From Candidatus Saccharimonadota bacterium (GTDB taxonomy: Bacteria; Patescibacteriota; Saccharimonadia; Saccharimonadales; Saccharimonadaceae): 32,323 nt of DNA. A model generated the notes under the pieces. That model saw only the letters and a list, made by a program, of their open reading frames with translations, ran no database searches and was not told the origin of the DNA. The translations under genes and the position numbers were made by a program. Shown in pieces: positions 17,376 to 26,376 of the stretch. How positions within the stretch are numbered: the first letter of the stretch is position 1; each line of letters begins with the position of its first letter. The stretch is taken from assembly GCA_024682595.1 (NCBI GenBank), contig JAIKZA010000034.1:1-32323 (forward strand), given 5' to 3'.

Positions 17376-18025
17376 TAAATTGGATCCTCCTTTTCAGTCT
17401 CCTTATTGAGTTCTTCGAATACTTTTGCTGGGTCTTCGGCTTTACTAAGAGCGCTACCAACATTTATGACAGATATGCCGATATGAGTAAGTTTGCGAGT
17501 GTTCTCTAAATTAGCTCCACCATCCCAGCCGATTTCAATGCCGGGATGAATATCCTGAATAAGAGCCGCTTTTTCTCCTAGTAGTAGATCTGCTTTGCCG
17601 CCGTATTTGCCGAGTTCGCCGGAAAAGATTAATGCATGGTCGGCTGCACTTAGGATAGCTTTAATGCTGCCCGGATAAACACTGCGTACGATAGCGACAC
17701 CTACTCTGATGCCGTTGTTCTTGAGGGTGTCGAAGAGCGGTAAGAGATCGTCGCGCGCTTCGGCGTGAAAAATGACCAGGTTAGGGTGAAGTTTCAAGAT
17801 GTTTTCGATATGCTTGGATGGCTCGATAGTCATCATATGCATATCGACCGTCCAGCCTTTCGGCCACCATACTGCTGTTTCGGCAATCGTTTTGCTGTGA
17901 GTCAGAGTGCCGTCGGATATGTCGATATGTACGCGTTTGGCGAAGGGATAGTACCGTTCGACTAATTGTTTATAGTTGGCGGGAGTTTCCGCGAGAATGC
18001 TGGGGGCGATAGTGGTTATTGCCAT
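17375..18025 (-). CDS. rpe: Ribulose-phosphate 3-epimerase, divergent
   Basis: The 216-aa TIM barrel interconverts ribulose 5-phosphate and xylulose 5-phosphate. The start APSILAE matches the family. Metal ligands are present: H33 and D35 in HIDISDG, H63 in DMHMM, and an Asp in WDGGAN near residue 167. The usual mobile loop MxVxPGFGGQ is replaced by ALIFSGELGKYGGKAD, which is unusual and could alter closure over the substrate. Another sugar-phosphate epimerase of the same superfamily is possible, but the neighbouring rpiB supports Rpe. It is one base from rpiB. Confidence 0.85.
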   Translation of the reverse strand: MAITTIAPSILAETPANYKQLVERYYPFAKRVHIDISDGTLTHSKTIAETAVWWPKGWTVDMHMMTIEPSKHIENILKLHPNLVIFHAEARDDLLPLFDTLKNNGIRVGVAIVRSVYPGSIKAILSAADHALIFSGELGKYGGKADLLLGEKAALIQDIHPGIEIGWDGGANLENTRKLTHIGISVINVGSALSKAEDPAKVFEELNKETEKEDPI

Positions 18026-18026
18026 A

Positions 18027-18467
18027 TTAATCCTCGTCTAGTTTTTGATTTCGGCGTTGATATTTTGGGTTAGCGATTGGGGTGCTATCCAAAAAGCTTT
18101 TGATAATTTCGGGATATTTATCGCTATCTTGGTCGGCTGATATGCATAGCACATTTGCGTCATTGTGGCCGCGTGTCTCGAGCGCGTCCATTGTAGAATG
18201 GCAGATGGCGGCGCGAATGCCCTTAAAACGGTTGGCTTGCATTGCGACTCCTTGGGCGGATCCGCAAATGAGTATGCCAAAGGTCGAAAGATCGTTTGAC
18301 TCCAAGATAGCATTTGCTACCTGTTTTGCGTAGTCATTATAGTCATCCTCGGCGTCGTAATCGAAAGCACCAAAATCGGTATAAGGGATCGATTCGGTTT
18401 CTAGCCAATTAATAACTTGGCTCTTTAGTTCATAGCCGCGATGGTCGGCGCCGAGGAAAACTTGCAT
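18027..18467 (-). CDS. rpiB: Ribose-5-phosphate isomerase B
   Basis: The 146-aa enzyme interconverts ribose 5-phosphate and ribulose 5-phosphate. The N-terminal GADHRGYELK places the phosphate and base residues (D8, H9). The catalytic Cys is C68 in GILICGSAQG, followed by QANRFKGIRAA and RGHNDANVL, all family hallmarks. Length is normal. It lies 4 bp after gap and 1 bp before rpe in the same operon. Confidence 0.95.
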   Translation of the reverse strand: MQVFLGADHRGYELKSQVINWLETESIPYTDFGAFDYDAEDDYNDYAKQVANAILESNDLSTFGILICGSAQGVAMQANRFKGIRAAICHSTMDALETRGHNDANVLCISADQDSDKYPEIIKSFLDSTPIANPKYQRRNQKLDED

Positions 18468-18471
18468 TTTA

Positions 18472-19479
18472 TTATTGGCCCAGTTTGCCGAGGTCGACAG
18501 TTAATTCGACGAGACGATTGCTATAGCCCCACTCGTTGTCATACCAGGCGACGACCTTGATTAGGTTGCCACCTATAACGTCGGTTAGTTTGAGGTCGAC
18601 GATAGAAGAATGCGAATTGCCACGGTAATCGATTGAAACGAGTTCTTCTTCGGTTGCATCAAGAATGCCTTGATAATATGGGTCGGCGGCAGCCTTCTTG
18701 AACATTTCGTTGATTTCTTCGACAGAAGTGTCGCGCTTAGTAACAGCGGTAATGTCTGAAAGGGAGACTACTGGGGTAGGGACGCGAACGGAGAGACCAT
18801 TGAATTTGCCTTTGAGGGAAGGAATGGTAAGTGCGGCAGCCTTGCTAGCACCAGTAGTGGTTGGAACGATATTTTCGGCAGCAGAACGAGCTTCGCGGAT
18901 ATCCTTAGCTGGAGCATCTTGAAGTTTTTGACTAGCAGTATAGCTGTGAACGGTGGTCATCATGGCTTTTTCGATACCGATGTTATCTTCGAGAACTTTC
19001 ATAACAGGAGCGATACAGTTGGTTGTGCAGGACGCATTGGAAATGATTTGATCATCAACTGTAACGTCATCTTCGTTGACGCCAAGGACAATAGTTTTTG
19101 CGCCTTCGCCTTTTGCAGGGGCAGAGATGACGACTTTTTTAGCGCCAGCATCAATATGAGCGCGAGCCTTAGCTGGGTCAGTAAAGAAGCCGGTCGACTC
19201 GATAACTACATCGATGTTCATTTCGCCCCATGGAAGATTGGCTGGTTCTTTCTCGGAGAGAACACGAATGCGCTTTCCGTCTACGATAAGGTCTTCGCCG
19301 TCAGCGCTAACATCTTTTGAGTAGATGCCGTAGTTGGAATCGTATTTAAGAAGATGCGCTAGGGTTGGAGCATCGGTGAGGTCGTTAATTGCAACGATTT
19401 CAGTATCGTTGCGGTCGAAAGCGATTTTGAACGCATTACGACCAATACGCCCAAAGCCGTTGATGGCTATTCTTACCAT
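18472..19479 (-). CDS. gap: Glyceraldehyde-3-phosphate dehydrogenase
   Basis: The 335-aa enzyme is of the standard bacterial type: NAD-binding INGFGRIGR at residues 5-13, D in AINDLTD, active site SNASCTTNC with the catalytic Cys near residue 153, TVHSYTASQ with the catalytic His, RVPTPVVS, and the C-terminal WYDNEWGYSNRL. It oxidises glyceraldehyde 3-phosphate to 1,3-bisphosphoglycerate with NAD(P). It is the first gene of the operon, with TAGGAG upstream of its ATG and a promoter at 19517-19545. Confidence 0.97.
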   Translation of the reverse strand: MVRIAINGFGRIGRNAFKIAFDRNDTEIVAINDLTDAPTLAHLLKYDSNYGIYSKDVSADGEDLIVDGKRIRVLSEKEPANLPWGEMNIDVVIESTGFFTDPAKARAHIDAGAKKVVISAPAKGEGAKTIVLGVNEDDVTVDDQIISNASCTTNCIAPVMKVLEDNIGIEKAMMTTVHSYTASQKLQDAPAKDIREARSAAENIVPTTTGASKAAALTIPSLKGKFNGLSVRVPTPVVSLSDITAVTKRDTSVEEINEMFKKAAADPYYQGILDATEEELVSIDYRGNSHSSIVDLKLTDVIGGNLIKVVAWYDNEWGYSNRLVELTVDLGKLGQ

Positions 19480-19516
19480 TTTATTCTCCTAATTTTATTA
19501 GATGGTACTTATGCTT

Positions 19517-19545
19517 ATTATATCATATGAGCTGTGTTATGATAA
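19517..19545 (-). promoter_or_regulatory. Promoter of the gap operon
   Basis: On the minus strand TTATCA, 17 bp and TATAAT precede gap. The region is shared with the divergent ppa gene, whose likely -10 (TATGAT, 19538-19543, plus strand) overlaps the gap -35, so the two promoters could interfere with each other. Confidence 0.65.
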
Positions 19546-19589
19546 TTGAAAGGAAAGCCCTTTGTGGTAGCCAAAATGAAAGGAGTGAA

Positions 19590-20111
19590 ATGGCTGATTT
19601 TAATCAAGTTTTAGAGCCTGGTGATTATAAAAAAGGTGAGATTAATGTAGTGATTGAGATTCCTACGGGGAGCAATCATAAGATTGAGTGGGATCGCAAG
19701 CGTGCTTGCTTTATGCTAGATCGTATTGAGCCAACGGCATTTGCAAAACCTTGCAACTATGGTTTTATTCCGCAAACTCTTGACGAGGACGGTGACGAGC
19801 TAGACGTACTTGTAATTACCGATCAGCCACTTACGACCGGTATTTATGTTAAGGCACGTATTCTTGGTGTGATGAAGTTTGTAGATGACGGCGAGGTTGA
19901 TGATAAGATTATTGCTGTAGTTGACGATGATCGCAATAATGGTGATGCGATTAAGACGTTGGAAGATTTGCCAAAGCGTACGATTGAGCAGATTGAATTC
20001 CATTTTAACCACTATAAAGATTTGAAGAAGCCGGGTACGACTAAGGTTAAAGGGTTCTTTGGTCTTGATGAGGCAATTAAGGTAATTGAGGACGCCACTA
20101 AGAGATTCTAA
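19590..20111 (+). CDS. ppa: Inorganic pyrophosphatase (family I)
   Basis: The 173-aa enzyme hydrolyses pyrophosphate. The signature DGDELDVLVI carries the Mg-binding Asp residues; EIPTGSNHKIEWD and the Tyr in CNYGFIPQT are also family features. The ATG at 19590 is chosen because AAGGAG lies 5 bp upstream and the known family starts there; an upstream start at 19527 would add unrelated sequence. The gene is divergent from gap and followed by a terminator. Confidence 0.95.
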   Translation: MADFNQVLEPGDYKKGEINVVIEIPTGSNHKIEWDRKRACFMLDRIEPTAFAKPCNYGFIPQTLDEDGDELDVLVITDQPLTTGIYVKARILGVMKFVDDGEVDDKIIAVVDDDRNNGDAIKTLEDLPKRTIEQIEFHFNHYKDLKKPGTTKVKGFFGLDEAIKVIEDATKRF

Positions 20112-20132
20112 TTATTAGGAATTGATTTGAAG

Positions 20133-20168
20133 AATATTCCACATCTTTATTTGTGGAATATTTTTTTG
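20133..20168 (+). terminator. Terminator of ppa
   Basis: An 11-bp stem AATATTCCACA/TGTGGAATATT with an 8-nt loop runs into seven or more T residues. Confidence 0.9.
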
Positions 20169-20212
20169 GTTGTTATGTTATGATAAAAGAAAAGATAAGG
20201 AGGTTTTTACCT

Positions 20213-21385
20213 ATGGGTTTTCTAAAAGCTTTTGGTGGGGCCTTGAGCGGCTCTTTTGCTAATCAATGGCTTGAATATATGGCACCGCCGGCAAATATGA
20301 CCGATCATACTTTGATTGCGCGTGCTGTCCCAGTAACTAAGGCTGGTAGTGAGAATAATGACGGTGAAGAGAATGCTAATGTTATTACTAATGGTAGCAA
20401 GTTCTTGGTTCCAGAAGGTACTTGTTTGATTACCGTTGAGAATGGCGGTATTACTGGCGTTATTTCTGATCCAGGTGGATATACTTACACAACGGAAAAC
20501 CTCCCAGAGGCTAAAAGTTTGTTTTCTGGCGACGGTTTCTTTGCGTCAACTTTTGGTCAAAGCTGGAATCAGTTTAAGTTTGGTGGTCAACCAGGCAATC
20601 AACAGTTTGCTTTCTATGTAAATTTGAAAGATATTCTCGGTTTGCGCTATGGTACTCAAAATCCGATTCGCTATAAGGATGCAAACTACGCTAATACAAT
20701 GCTTGCGGTCACGAGCAACGGTACTTATACATTGAAGGTTATTGATCCAATTTTGATGGTAAAGAACTTGATTCCAGTAGACGTAATCTCTGGTCAAGGT
20801 CGCGCCGTGTTTGATCTCGGTGAAGGGGATGGTGGCGTAGAGGATGGCCTCTTTGCAGGTTTCATTGGATCCTTGGCAGCGGCTCTTTCGGCATTTACGA
20901 AGGGTGGCAAATCTATTGATGATATTCAAGGCGGCACAGTTGAGTTCGCAAAGAGCATGAACGAAGCTGTTGAGGCTAATTATCAGTGGGGCACTAAGTA
21001 TGGTCTTCAGATCGTAAATGTACAACCGATGGGTCTCGACTGGGACGAACAATCCGTCGAGCTTATCAACAAGTTCAATACTGGCAACCTTATGCAAGGT
21101 GGCGTTGGTGCTGCTTATGCGCAAACTCAGATTGCCGAAGGTTTCAATGCTGCTGGCAATAATGGCGGCGCCGGTAATATGATGGGCATGGGCATGGGTG
21201 TCGGCATGATGGGTGGCATGGCTGGTATGACTCAGCCGATGGGTGTTAATCCTGTAACGGCTCAACAAAATGCGGCTGTGGCCGCTGCGGGCGCGACTGC
21301 TGCGCAACCAGCTCCAGAAACACCAGCTCAACAAGCTCCGGAAACGCCAGCTGCTGAAGAAGATAATGCTTCGAAAGCGGAATAA
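20213..21385 (+). CDS. SPFH-domain protein, YdjI-like
   Basis: The 390-aa product starts at ATG 20213 with AAGGAGG 9 nt upstream. It resembles Bacillus YdjI (SPFH family, once called virion core protein) along its length: GFLKAFGGALSGSFANQWLE at the N-terminus, VITNGSKFLVPEGTCLITVE, a FKFGGQPGNQQ segment, YVNLKDILGLRYGTQNPI and NGTYTLKVIDPILMV. The C-terminus has a Gly/Met-rich stretch (MMGMGMGVGMMGGM) and a Pro/Ala/Glu tail; the zinc ribbon some members have is missing. SPFH proteins form oligomeric scaffolds on membranes. It heads a cluster with three zinc-ribbon membrane proteins, as ydjI sits beside ydjG and ydjH in Bacillus. Confidence 0.88.
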   Translation: MGFLKAFGGALSGSFANQWLEYMAPPANMTDHTLIARAVPVTKAGSENNDGEENANVITNGSKFLVPEGTCLITVENGGITGVISDPGGYTYTTENLPEAKSLFSGDGFFASTFGQSWNQFKFGGQPGNQQFAFYVNLKDILGLRYGTQNPIRYKDANYANTMLAVTSNGTYTLKVIDPILMVKNLIPVDVISGQGRAVFDLGEGDGGVEDGLFAGFIGSLAAALSAFTKGGKSIDDIQGGTVEFAKSMNEAVEANYQWGTKYGLQIVNVQPMGLDWDEQSVELINKFNTGNLMQGGVGAAYAQTQIAEGFNAAGNNGGAGNMMGMGMGVGMMGGMAGMTQPMGVNPVTAQQNAAVAAAGATAAQPAPETPAQQAPETPAAEEDNASKAE

Positions 21386-21395
21386 CCAGTAAAAA

Positions 21396-23153
21396 ATGGT
21401 GGTAAAGTCCAAAAATGGGGTGCATCGCTGTCCACATTGTGGCTCCAGCGATGTGTCTCTGGACACAAAAGAGGGGAAATTAAAATGTAATTATTGTAAG
21501 ACGCTTTTTGAAGCCAAGAGCGATAATGCTTTTGGTGGAGTGAAGGGAATGAAGGGGGAGACTCGAGGTGAGGGGACTGAGGATATTGTGCCTGGCGAAG
21601 ATATTGTGAAGACTTTTCGTTGCCCGTCGTGTGGCGCAGAGGTAGTGATTAATACGGAAGAGTCTACGAGTGCGTCTTGTCATTGGTGTAAGCATATATT
21701 TTCGATAAATGAAAAAATATCGAATGGTGCTGTGCCTGATTTAGTTTTACCGTTCAAGATTACGAAAAAAGAAGCTGAAGCGGCTATTATAAAGTGCATC
21801 GACGGCGTGCGCACCGATGTTGATGAGACTTTTTTGACGAATATGAACATAGAAGAGGTGCGTGGCGTTTATTTTCCGTATTTGCTGGTAGACGTCAATG
21901 GTCATTTATCGATGAGAGGGCAGGCGGAGACTAGAAGTTCGGAAAGTAATTCGAAGCTTTCGAAGGTGGAATTGTATGACATTACGCGCGAGTTTGATAT
22001 TTTAGTTGACGATTTAACAGTGGAATCATCAGCTAAAAGATTGAATCAAGATACTTATGTTAATTCTAATAATATAATTAATGCGATTTTGCCGTTTGAT
22101 ACCGAAAATGCGGTTGCTTGGGATGCAAATTATCTCCGTGGTTTTGCAAGTGAAAAACGTAGCGTAAATGTGGATTCCCTAAAGGAGATAGTTGCGTTAC
22201 AGACGGGTGATATTGCGCGCAATCGAGCAAAATACGAGACGGCCAATGAATATGATAGAGGTATTCGGTGGGATAAAGAGCATCTTGGCATCAAGGGAAC
22301 GAAATGGCGGGCGGCATATCTGCCAGTTTGGCTGTTTAGCTATAAGCGACCAGAAGAGTCGGGCGATAGCAGGATTTATTATGTTGCCGTAAATGGACGA
22401 ACTGGTGAGGTGGCCGCTTGCTTGCCGGATAGAAAGTTTAAGAGCATAGGGAGAAGCGAAGCGAAGCTTAAAAAGAAAAATAAGAATGCGACCATAATTA
22501 CAGTAATAGTTTCGACGATAATATTGTTGATTGTATTCTCGTTAGCGAATCTTACTTTCCTAACCGCACTTACGCTTATATGGTTTATGTATATTATGCC
22601 ATTTTGGGCAATTATCTATTCCCAGAAAAAGAATAAAGAGATTGAGGCGCCAAATCTGAACAGAATAACGGCAGTATTAGTAAATGACAACAGTAGACAT
22701 CATCATGAGACTGATACAAAGGCTGAGATAGTCAACCTCAAGAAGCAGGATGATTATATTAGATCATATGTGTCATATATGTCGACCATTAGTGGAAAGA
22801 ATGACGAACGTGTAATTGGGTCATTGTCGACAGGCCGAATGGAGATGCTAGACAGTGAACGCGGTCGTTTTCAAATGGGGCGCGATTATACAAACTATGG
22901 TATGTCCAGGTCGGCGATGGAGTATCGTAAACGAAAAACAACTTCTTCGAGTTTCGATTGGCTTATCATAATCGCTTTTATTATATTGTGTTTGATTGTG
23001 GCAATGGCTGACGGCGGTGGTGGCGGTGGACATTCGTCTAGCTCAAGTTGGGACTCGGGATCGAGTTGGGACTCGGGATCAAGTTGGGATTCGGGTTCAA
23101 GTTGGGACTCGGGGTCAAGCTCTGGCGGTTTTGATTATAGTTATGATTATTAG
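21396..23153 (+). CDS. Double zinc-ribbon membrane protein, paralogue 1 (YdjG-like)
   Basis: The 585-aa protein has two N-terminal zinc ribbons: C12, C15, C31, C34 (TFIIB-like) and C76, C79, C95, C98 (CPSCG then CHWC). A family core of about 270 residues follows, with NGAVPDLVLPFK, FDILVDDLTVESS, ILPFDTENAVAWD and LPVWLFSYK. Two TM helices lie near residues 363-410 and one near 528-545. The tail is Gly/Ser-rich with four SSWDSG repeats. It starts 10 bp after the SPFH gene without a clear Shine-Dalgarno, suggesting translational coupling. The ribbons probably face the cytoplasm. Function is unknown; the neighbourhood suggests membrane-stress or SPFH scaffold work. Confidence 0.85.
   Translation: MVVKSKNGVHRCPHCGSSDVSLDTKEGKLKCNYCKTLFEAKSDNAFGGVKGMKGETRGEGTEDIVPGEDIVKTFRCPSCGAEVVINTEESTSASCHWCKHIFSINEKISNGAVPDLVLPFKITKKEAEAAIIKCIDGVRTDVDETFLTNMNIEEVRGVYFPYLLVDVNGHLSMRGQAETRSSESNSKLSKVELYDITREFDILVDDLTVESSAKRLNQDTYVNSNNIINAILPFDTENAVAWDANYLRGFASEKRSVNVDSLKEIVALQTGDIARNRAKYETANEYDRGIRWDKEHLGIKGTKWRAAYLPVWLFSYKRPEESGDSRIYYVAVNGRTGEVAACLPDRKFKSIGRSEAKLKKKNKNATIITVIVSTIILLIVFSLANLTFLTALTLIWFMYIMPFWAIIYSQKKNKEIEAPNLNRITAVLVNDNSRHHHETDTKAEIVNLKKQDDYIRSYVSYMSTISGKNDERVIGSLSTGRMEMLDSERGRFQMGRDYTNYGMSRSAMEYRKRKTTSSSFDWLIIIAFIILCLIVAMADGGGGGGHSSSSSWDSGSSWDSGSSWDSGSSWDSGSSSGGFDYSYDY
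23043..23114 (+). repeat. Four 18-bp tandem repeats encoding SSWDSG
   Basis: Units start at 23043, 23061, 23079 and 23097, each a variant of TCAAGTTGGGACTCGGGA. They are near-identical, so copy number may vary between strains. Confidence 0.93.
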
Positions 23154-23168
23154 GAAGGAGTCGTTTCG

Positions 23169-24746
23169 ATGGCAATAGATAATAAAAAGAATGGCATGAA
23201 TCGCTGCCCTAAATGCGGCTCAACCGAGACTACGCTGAATGTTAAAACTGGAAATTTAAAATGCGAATTTTGTCGTGCGGAATTTAAGGGTAATAAGGTA
23301 AATGCGCCAGGTGGAATTAGTGAACTTAAAGGGGATATAGTTGGTTCTGGAGCGGGGGATATTATACCAGATGAAAGTGTGATTTTGACTCTGAAGTGTC
23401 CAGCTTGTGGTGCTGAGGTTGTAATAAATACGGATGAGGTAACCAGCGCGCGCTGTCACTGGTGTAGGCATAACTTATCAGTAAACGAAAAAATGCCAAA
23501 TGGTGCGGTGCCAGATTTAGTTTTGCCATTTAAGACGGAAAAGAAGTTTGCCGAAGGCAAAATTGACGAGTTTGTTAATAAGAGAAAGTTTTTTGCTCAC
23601 CCGACATTCACGAAGGAATTTAACTCTAATAACGTTTTGGGTGTTTATTTGCCTTATATGATTGTTGATGTAAATGCGCATGCGACATTGTCTGGCGAGG
23701 CGGAGCATTTAGTACGTTCGTATTCGGTTGGTAGCGGTAATGATAGACGAACCTATTATGATGCAGATGCGTATGATGTGTCGCGTGATTTTGATTTGTT
23801 AATTGACGATCTAACGATAGAATCTTCTGAAGATAAATTGAAGCAAGATTTAAAGACAAATACGAATAATGTGATTAATTCAATCTTGCCATTCGATACG
23901 GAAAATTGCGTAGAGTGGAATCCGAGTTATTTGCGTGGTTATGCTAGTGAGAAACGCGATACAAACGTGAGCGTGCTAAAACCTGCAGTGGAAATGCAAT
24001 CAAAAGATATCGCGCGCTACCAAGCGAAGCAAACAATGAAGTTCTATGATCGTGGCGTTAAATGGACTAGTGAATCGCTATCGGTGAAGGGGACGAGCTG
24101 GAAGGCGGCCTACTTGCCAGTGTGGCTTTATAGTTATTATCAGACGGATAAAAAGTTGATGCATTATGTAGCCGTGAATGCACGTACGGGTGAGACGATG
24201 GGCTCGGTGCCGATAAATAAAACACGCTTAATGATTGTTTCGGCGATTGTTGAGGTAATTGGAGTAGTGTTTGGTTTATGGTGGTTTAAATTTTGGATTG
24301 GCGTGGATGTAGATGATGACAACCCGGCGATTTGGGGCTTCTTGGGCTTTACTCCTGGTTTTATTTTCTATTGGATGCAGACGAGTCGTTATCGTAATAT
24401 GGGGGCACGTCATTTGCACGAAAAAGAAACTCGTTCTCAGGCGGAGAATATAAAATCAACAGATACCTTGAAAGAGCACCGCAAGCGTTTGCGTAATTCG
24501 CGCATTCAGGGCGAGAATGGCAACTCGGTTCAGGGCGTACTAGCGAAAAATGGCGAAAAAATGATGGGCGAGAAGATGGCGAACTTTATAGGTATTGGTC
24601 GCATGGCTGGCTCGACGCCGGATCAAACTCCAATTGGCCAGAAGACCATTGCTGACGCAAAAGAAAAAGGGGAAAAAGTTAATACCGTTACTACGATTAT
24701 TGTGATTATAATAATTCTATTTATATTATTTGCAATTATGGGGTAA
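23169..24746 (+). CDS. Double zinc-ribbon membrane protein, paralogue 2
   Basis: The 525-aa protein has the same order as its upstream neighbour: ribbons at C13/C16/C32/C35 and at about 77-99 (CPACG, CHWC), then NGAVPDLVLPFK, FDLLIDDLTIESS, ILPFDTENCVEW, YLRGYASEKRD and AAYLPVWLYSYY. Two TM helices lie near residues 355-400 and one is the last 20 residues. It lacks the SSWDSG tail and ends in the membrane. AAGGAG lies 9 nt before the ATG. A short insertion after the GEAE motif distinguishes it from paralogue 1. Confidence 0.85.
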   Translation: MAIDNKKNGMNRCPKCGSTETTLNVKTGNLKCEFCRAEFKGNKVNAPGGISELKGDIVGSGAGDIIPDESVILTLKCPACGAEVVINTDEVTSARCHWCRHNLSVNEKMPNGAVPDLVLPFKTEKKFAEGKIDEFVNKRKFFAHPTFTKEFNSNNVLGVYLPYMIVDVNAHATLSGEAEHLVRSYSVGSGNDRRTYYDADAYDVSRDFDLLIDDLTIESSEDKLKQDLKTNTNNVINSILPFDTENCVEWNPSYLRGYASEKRDTNVSVLKPAVEMQSKDIARYQAKQTMKFYDRGVKWTSESLSVKGTSWKAAYLPVWLYSYYQTDKKLMHYVAVNARTGETMGSVPINKTRLMIVSAIVEVIGVVFGLWWFKFWIGVDVDDDNPAIWGFLGFTPGFIFYWMQTSRYRNMGARHLHEKETRSQAENIKSTDTLKEHRKRLRNSRIQGENGNSVQGVLAKNGEKMMGEKMANFIGIGRMAGSTPDQTPIGQKTIADAKEKGEKVNTVTTIIVIIIILFILFAIMG

Positions 24747-24756
24747 TACTCTCTGA

Positions 24757-26358
24757 ATGGTGGCTGAAGAGAAGAAGAAAATTGAAACGCGCGCAAAAGT
24801 TCTGCGTTGTCCAAACTGTGGCGCATCGGATGCCGAATATGATATTTCGGCTGGGGGGTTACGTTGCGCAAAATGTAGAACTATTTTTGTAAGCCCCAAG
24901 ATTAATGCGCTTGGAGGCGTAGATGAGTTGGTGGGCGAAATAAAGAGTGAGGGTGCGGACGATATTGAAGAAAATGACTTCGTAGTGACTTTTAGATGCC
25001 CATCGTGTGGCGCTAACGTGATGTTAAAAAAAGATGCGAAAAATGCGGAATGCCACTGGTGCAGGCATAGTTTGAAAATGTCGCAACGAATCCCGAATGG
25101 GGCGATGCCGGATATGATATTGCCTTTTAAGCTGACGCGAAAAGAGGCATTGTCCAGAATGAAAAGTTTTACTCGCGAACGTAGCCTTTTTGCGTTTAAT
25201 AATTTTGCGAAATCATTAACCGAAAAATCCATAGTTGGGGTTTATTTGCCGTATGCAGTAATTGATGTGCGGGCGCATGTCGAGATGGCGGGGCGGGCAG
25301 AAAAGACGGTGGGGATGCGTTTAATAATGGAGGGGAGTAGATATAAAGATGAACCAAATATAGTGCAAGTTTATGACGTTTCGTCTTTTGGTCTTAAAAG
25401 AGATTTTGACTTAGAGTTAGATGATTTGACAATTGAGGCATCGAGCGAAAAATTAGAGTACGGTTCGCTAATTAATACTACTCATATTATTAATGCTATT
25501 ATGCCATTCGATACTGAGGAGGCAGTAGAATGGGACGCGCGATATTTGGAAGGTTTCTCAAGCGAGAAGCGTGACTTAAATATAAAGCAACTTAATTATA
25601 GATTAAAGTCGCAGATTATGGATATTGCCAAATACAAGATGATGAGTACCACGATTGGATACGATAGGGGCGCATGTTGGGATAAAATAAATATTGAAGA
25701 GCGGGGAATAAAATGGAAAACGGCATATTTCCCAGTGTGGCTATATAGTTACGCAGAAGGCGGAATTAGAAAAAAGAACGCTATTCATTATATTGCAGTA
25801 AACGCAAGAACTGGCGAGACGATGGGGAGCGTGCCGTTAAAAGCGTGGGTAAGGACGATAATCTCGGGTGTTCCTTTACTGATAACATTGTGCTTCATAG
25901 TCGATACGTTTAAGATAGGCTTTGATGGCGGTTTTTCAAAACTGGCTTTTATAAAAATTATTTTTCCGGTGCGAATTTTGGCGATAATTATCTTGATTGC
26001 TATCACTGTATTGACGATGAAACTTGTTAGAAGGAAGACACGGGAATACCGTAATACTCATGCGCGTCATATGTATGAGGTCGACACCTGTATGGTACTC
26101 AAGAACTTGGAGCGAGAAGATGCTTTTGAATATACGAGCACGCGAAGAGATAGAACGATGATAAGCGGATATAATGAGGAAAGAAGGCTGGGGGCACATG
26201 ATTCAATGATGCATGACGATGCGCTTGAAGAGGCGACTGGAATAAAAACTAGTAGTGCGATTATGGCGGCAGGCTATTTGGTTTTGGGTGTATTGTTATT
26301 TGGCATACTTGCGATGTTGGGTTTGCTAGTCGCTTCAGTGGTAGATTTTGCGCACTAA
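24757..26358 (+). CDS. Double zinc-ribbon membrane protein, paralogue 3
   Basis: The 533-aa protein is the most divergent of the three but keeps both ribbons (C18, C21, C37, C40 and C81, C84, C99, C102), NGAMPDMILPFK, FDLELDDLTIEAS, IMPFDTEEAVEWD, and FPVWLYSYAE with HYIAVNARTGE. TM helices are near 365-385, 395-420 and 505-530. It starts 10 bp after paralogue 2 without a clear Shine-Dalgarno, so coupling is likely. Three tandem copies point to local duplication followed by specialisation, perhaps as subunits of one heteromeric complex. Confidence 0.85.
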   Translation: MVAEEKKKIETRAKVLRCPNCGASDAEYDISAGGLRCAKCRTIFVSPKINALGGVDELVGEIKSEGADDIEENDFVVTFRCPSCGANVMLKKDAKNAECHWCRHSLKMSQRIPNGAMPDMILPFKLTRKEALSRMKSFTRERSLFAFNNFAKSLTEKSIVGVYLPYAVIDVRAHVEMAGRAEKTVGMRLIMEGSRYKDEPNIVQVYDVSSFGLKRDFDLELDDLTIEASSEKLEYGSLINTTHIINAIMPFDTEEAVEWDARYLEGFSSEKRDLNIKQLNYRLKSQIMDIAKYKMMSTTIGYDRGACWDKINIEERGIKWKTAYFPVWLYSYAEGGIRKKNAIHYIAVNARTGETMGSVPLKAWVRTIISGVPLLITLCFIVDTFKIGFDGGFSKLAFIKIIFPVRILAIIILIAITVLTMKLVRRKTREYRNTHARHMYEVDTCMVLKNLEREDAFEYTSTRRDRTMISGYNEERRLGAHDSMMHDDALEEATGIKTSSAIMAAGYLVLGVLLFGILAMLGLLVASVVDFAH

Positions 26359-26376
26359 TGATAGATATGGTGGTGT

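Noticed and set aside
20133-20168. Hairpin before the SPFH gene as a riboswitch or attenuator
   Set aside because: A simple stem followed by a T-run directly after ppa fits an ordinary terminator.
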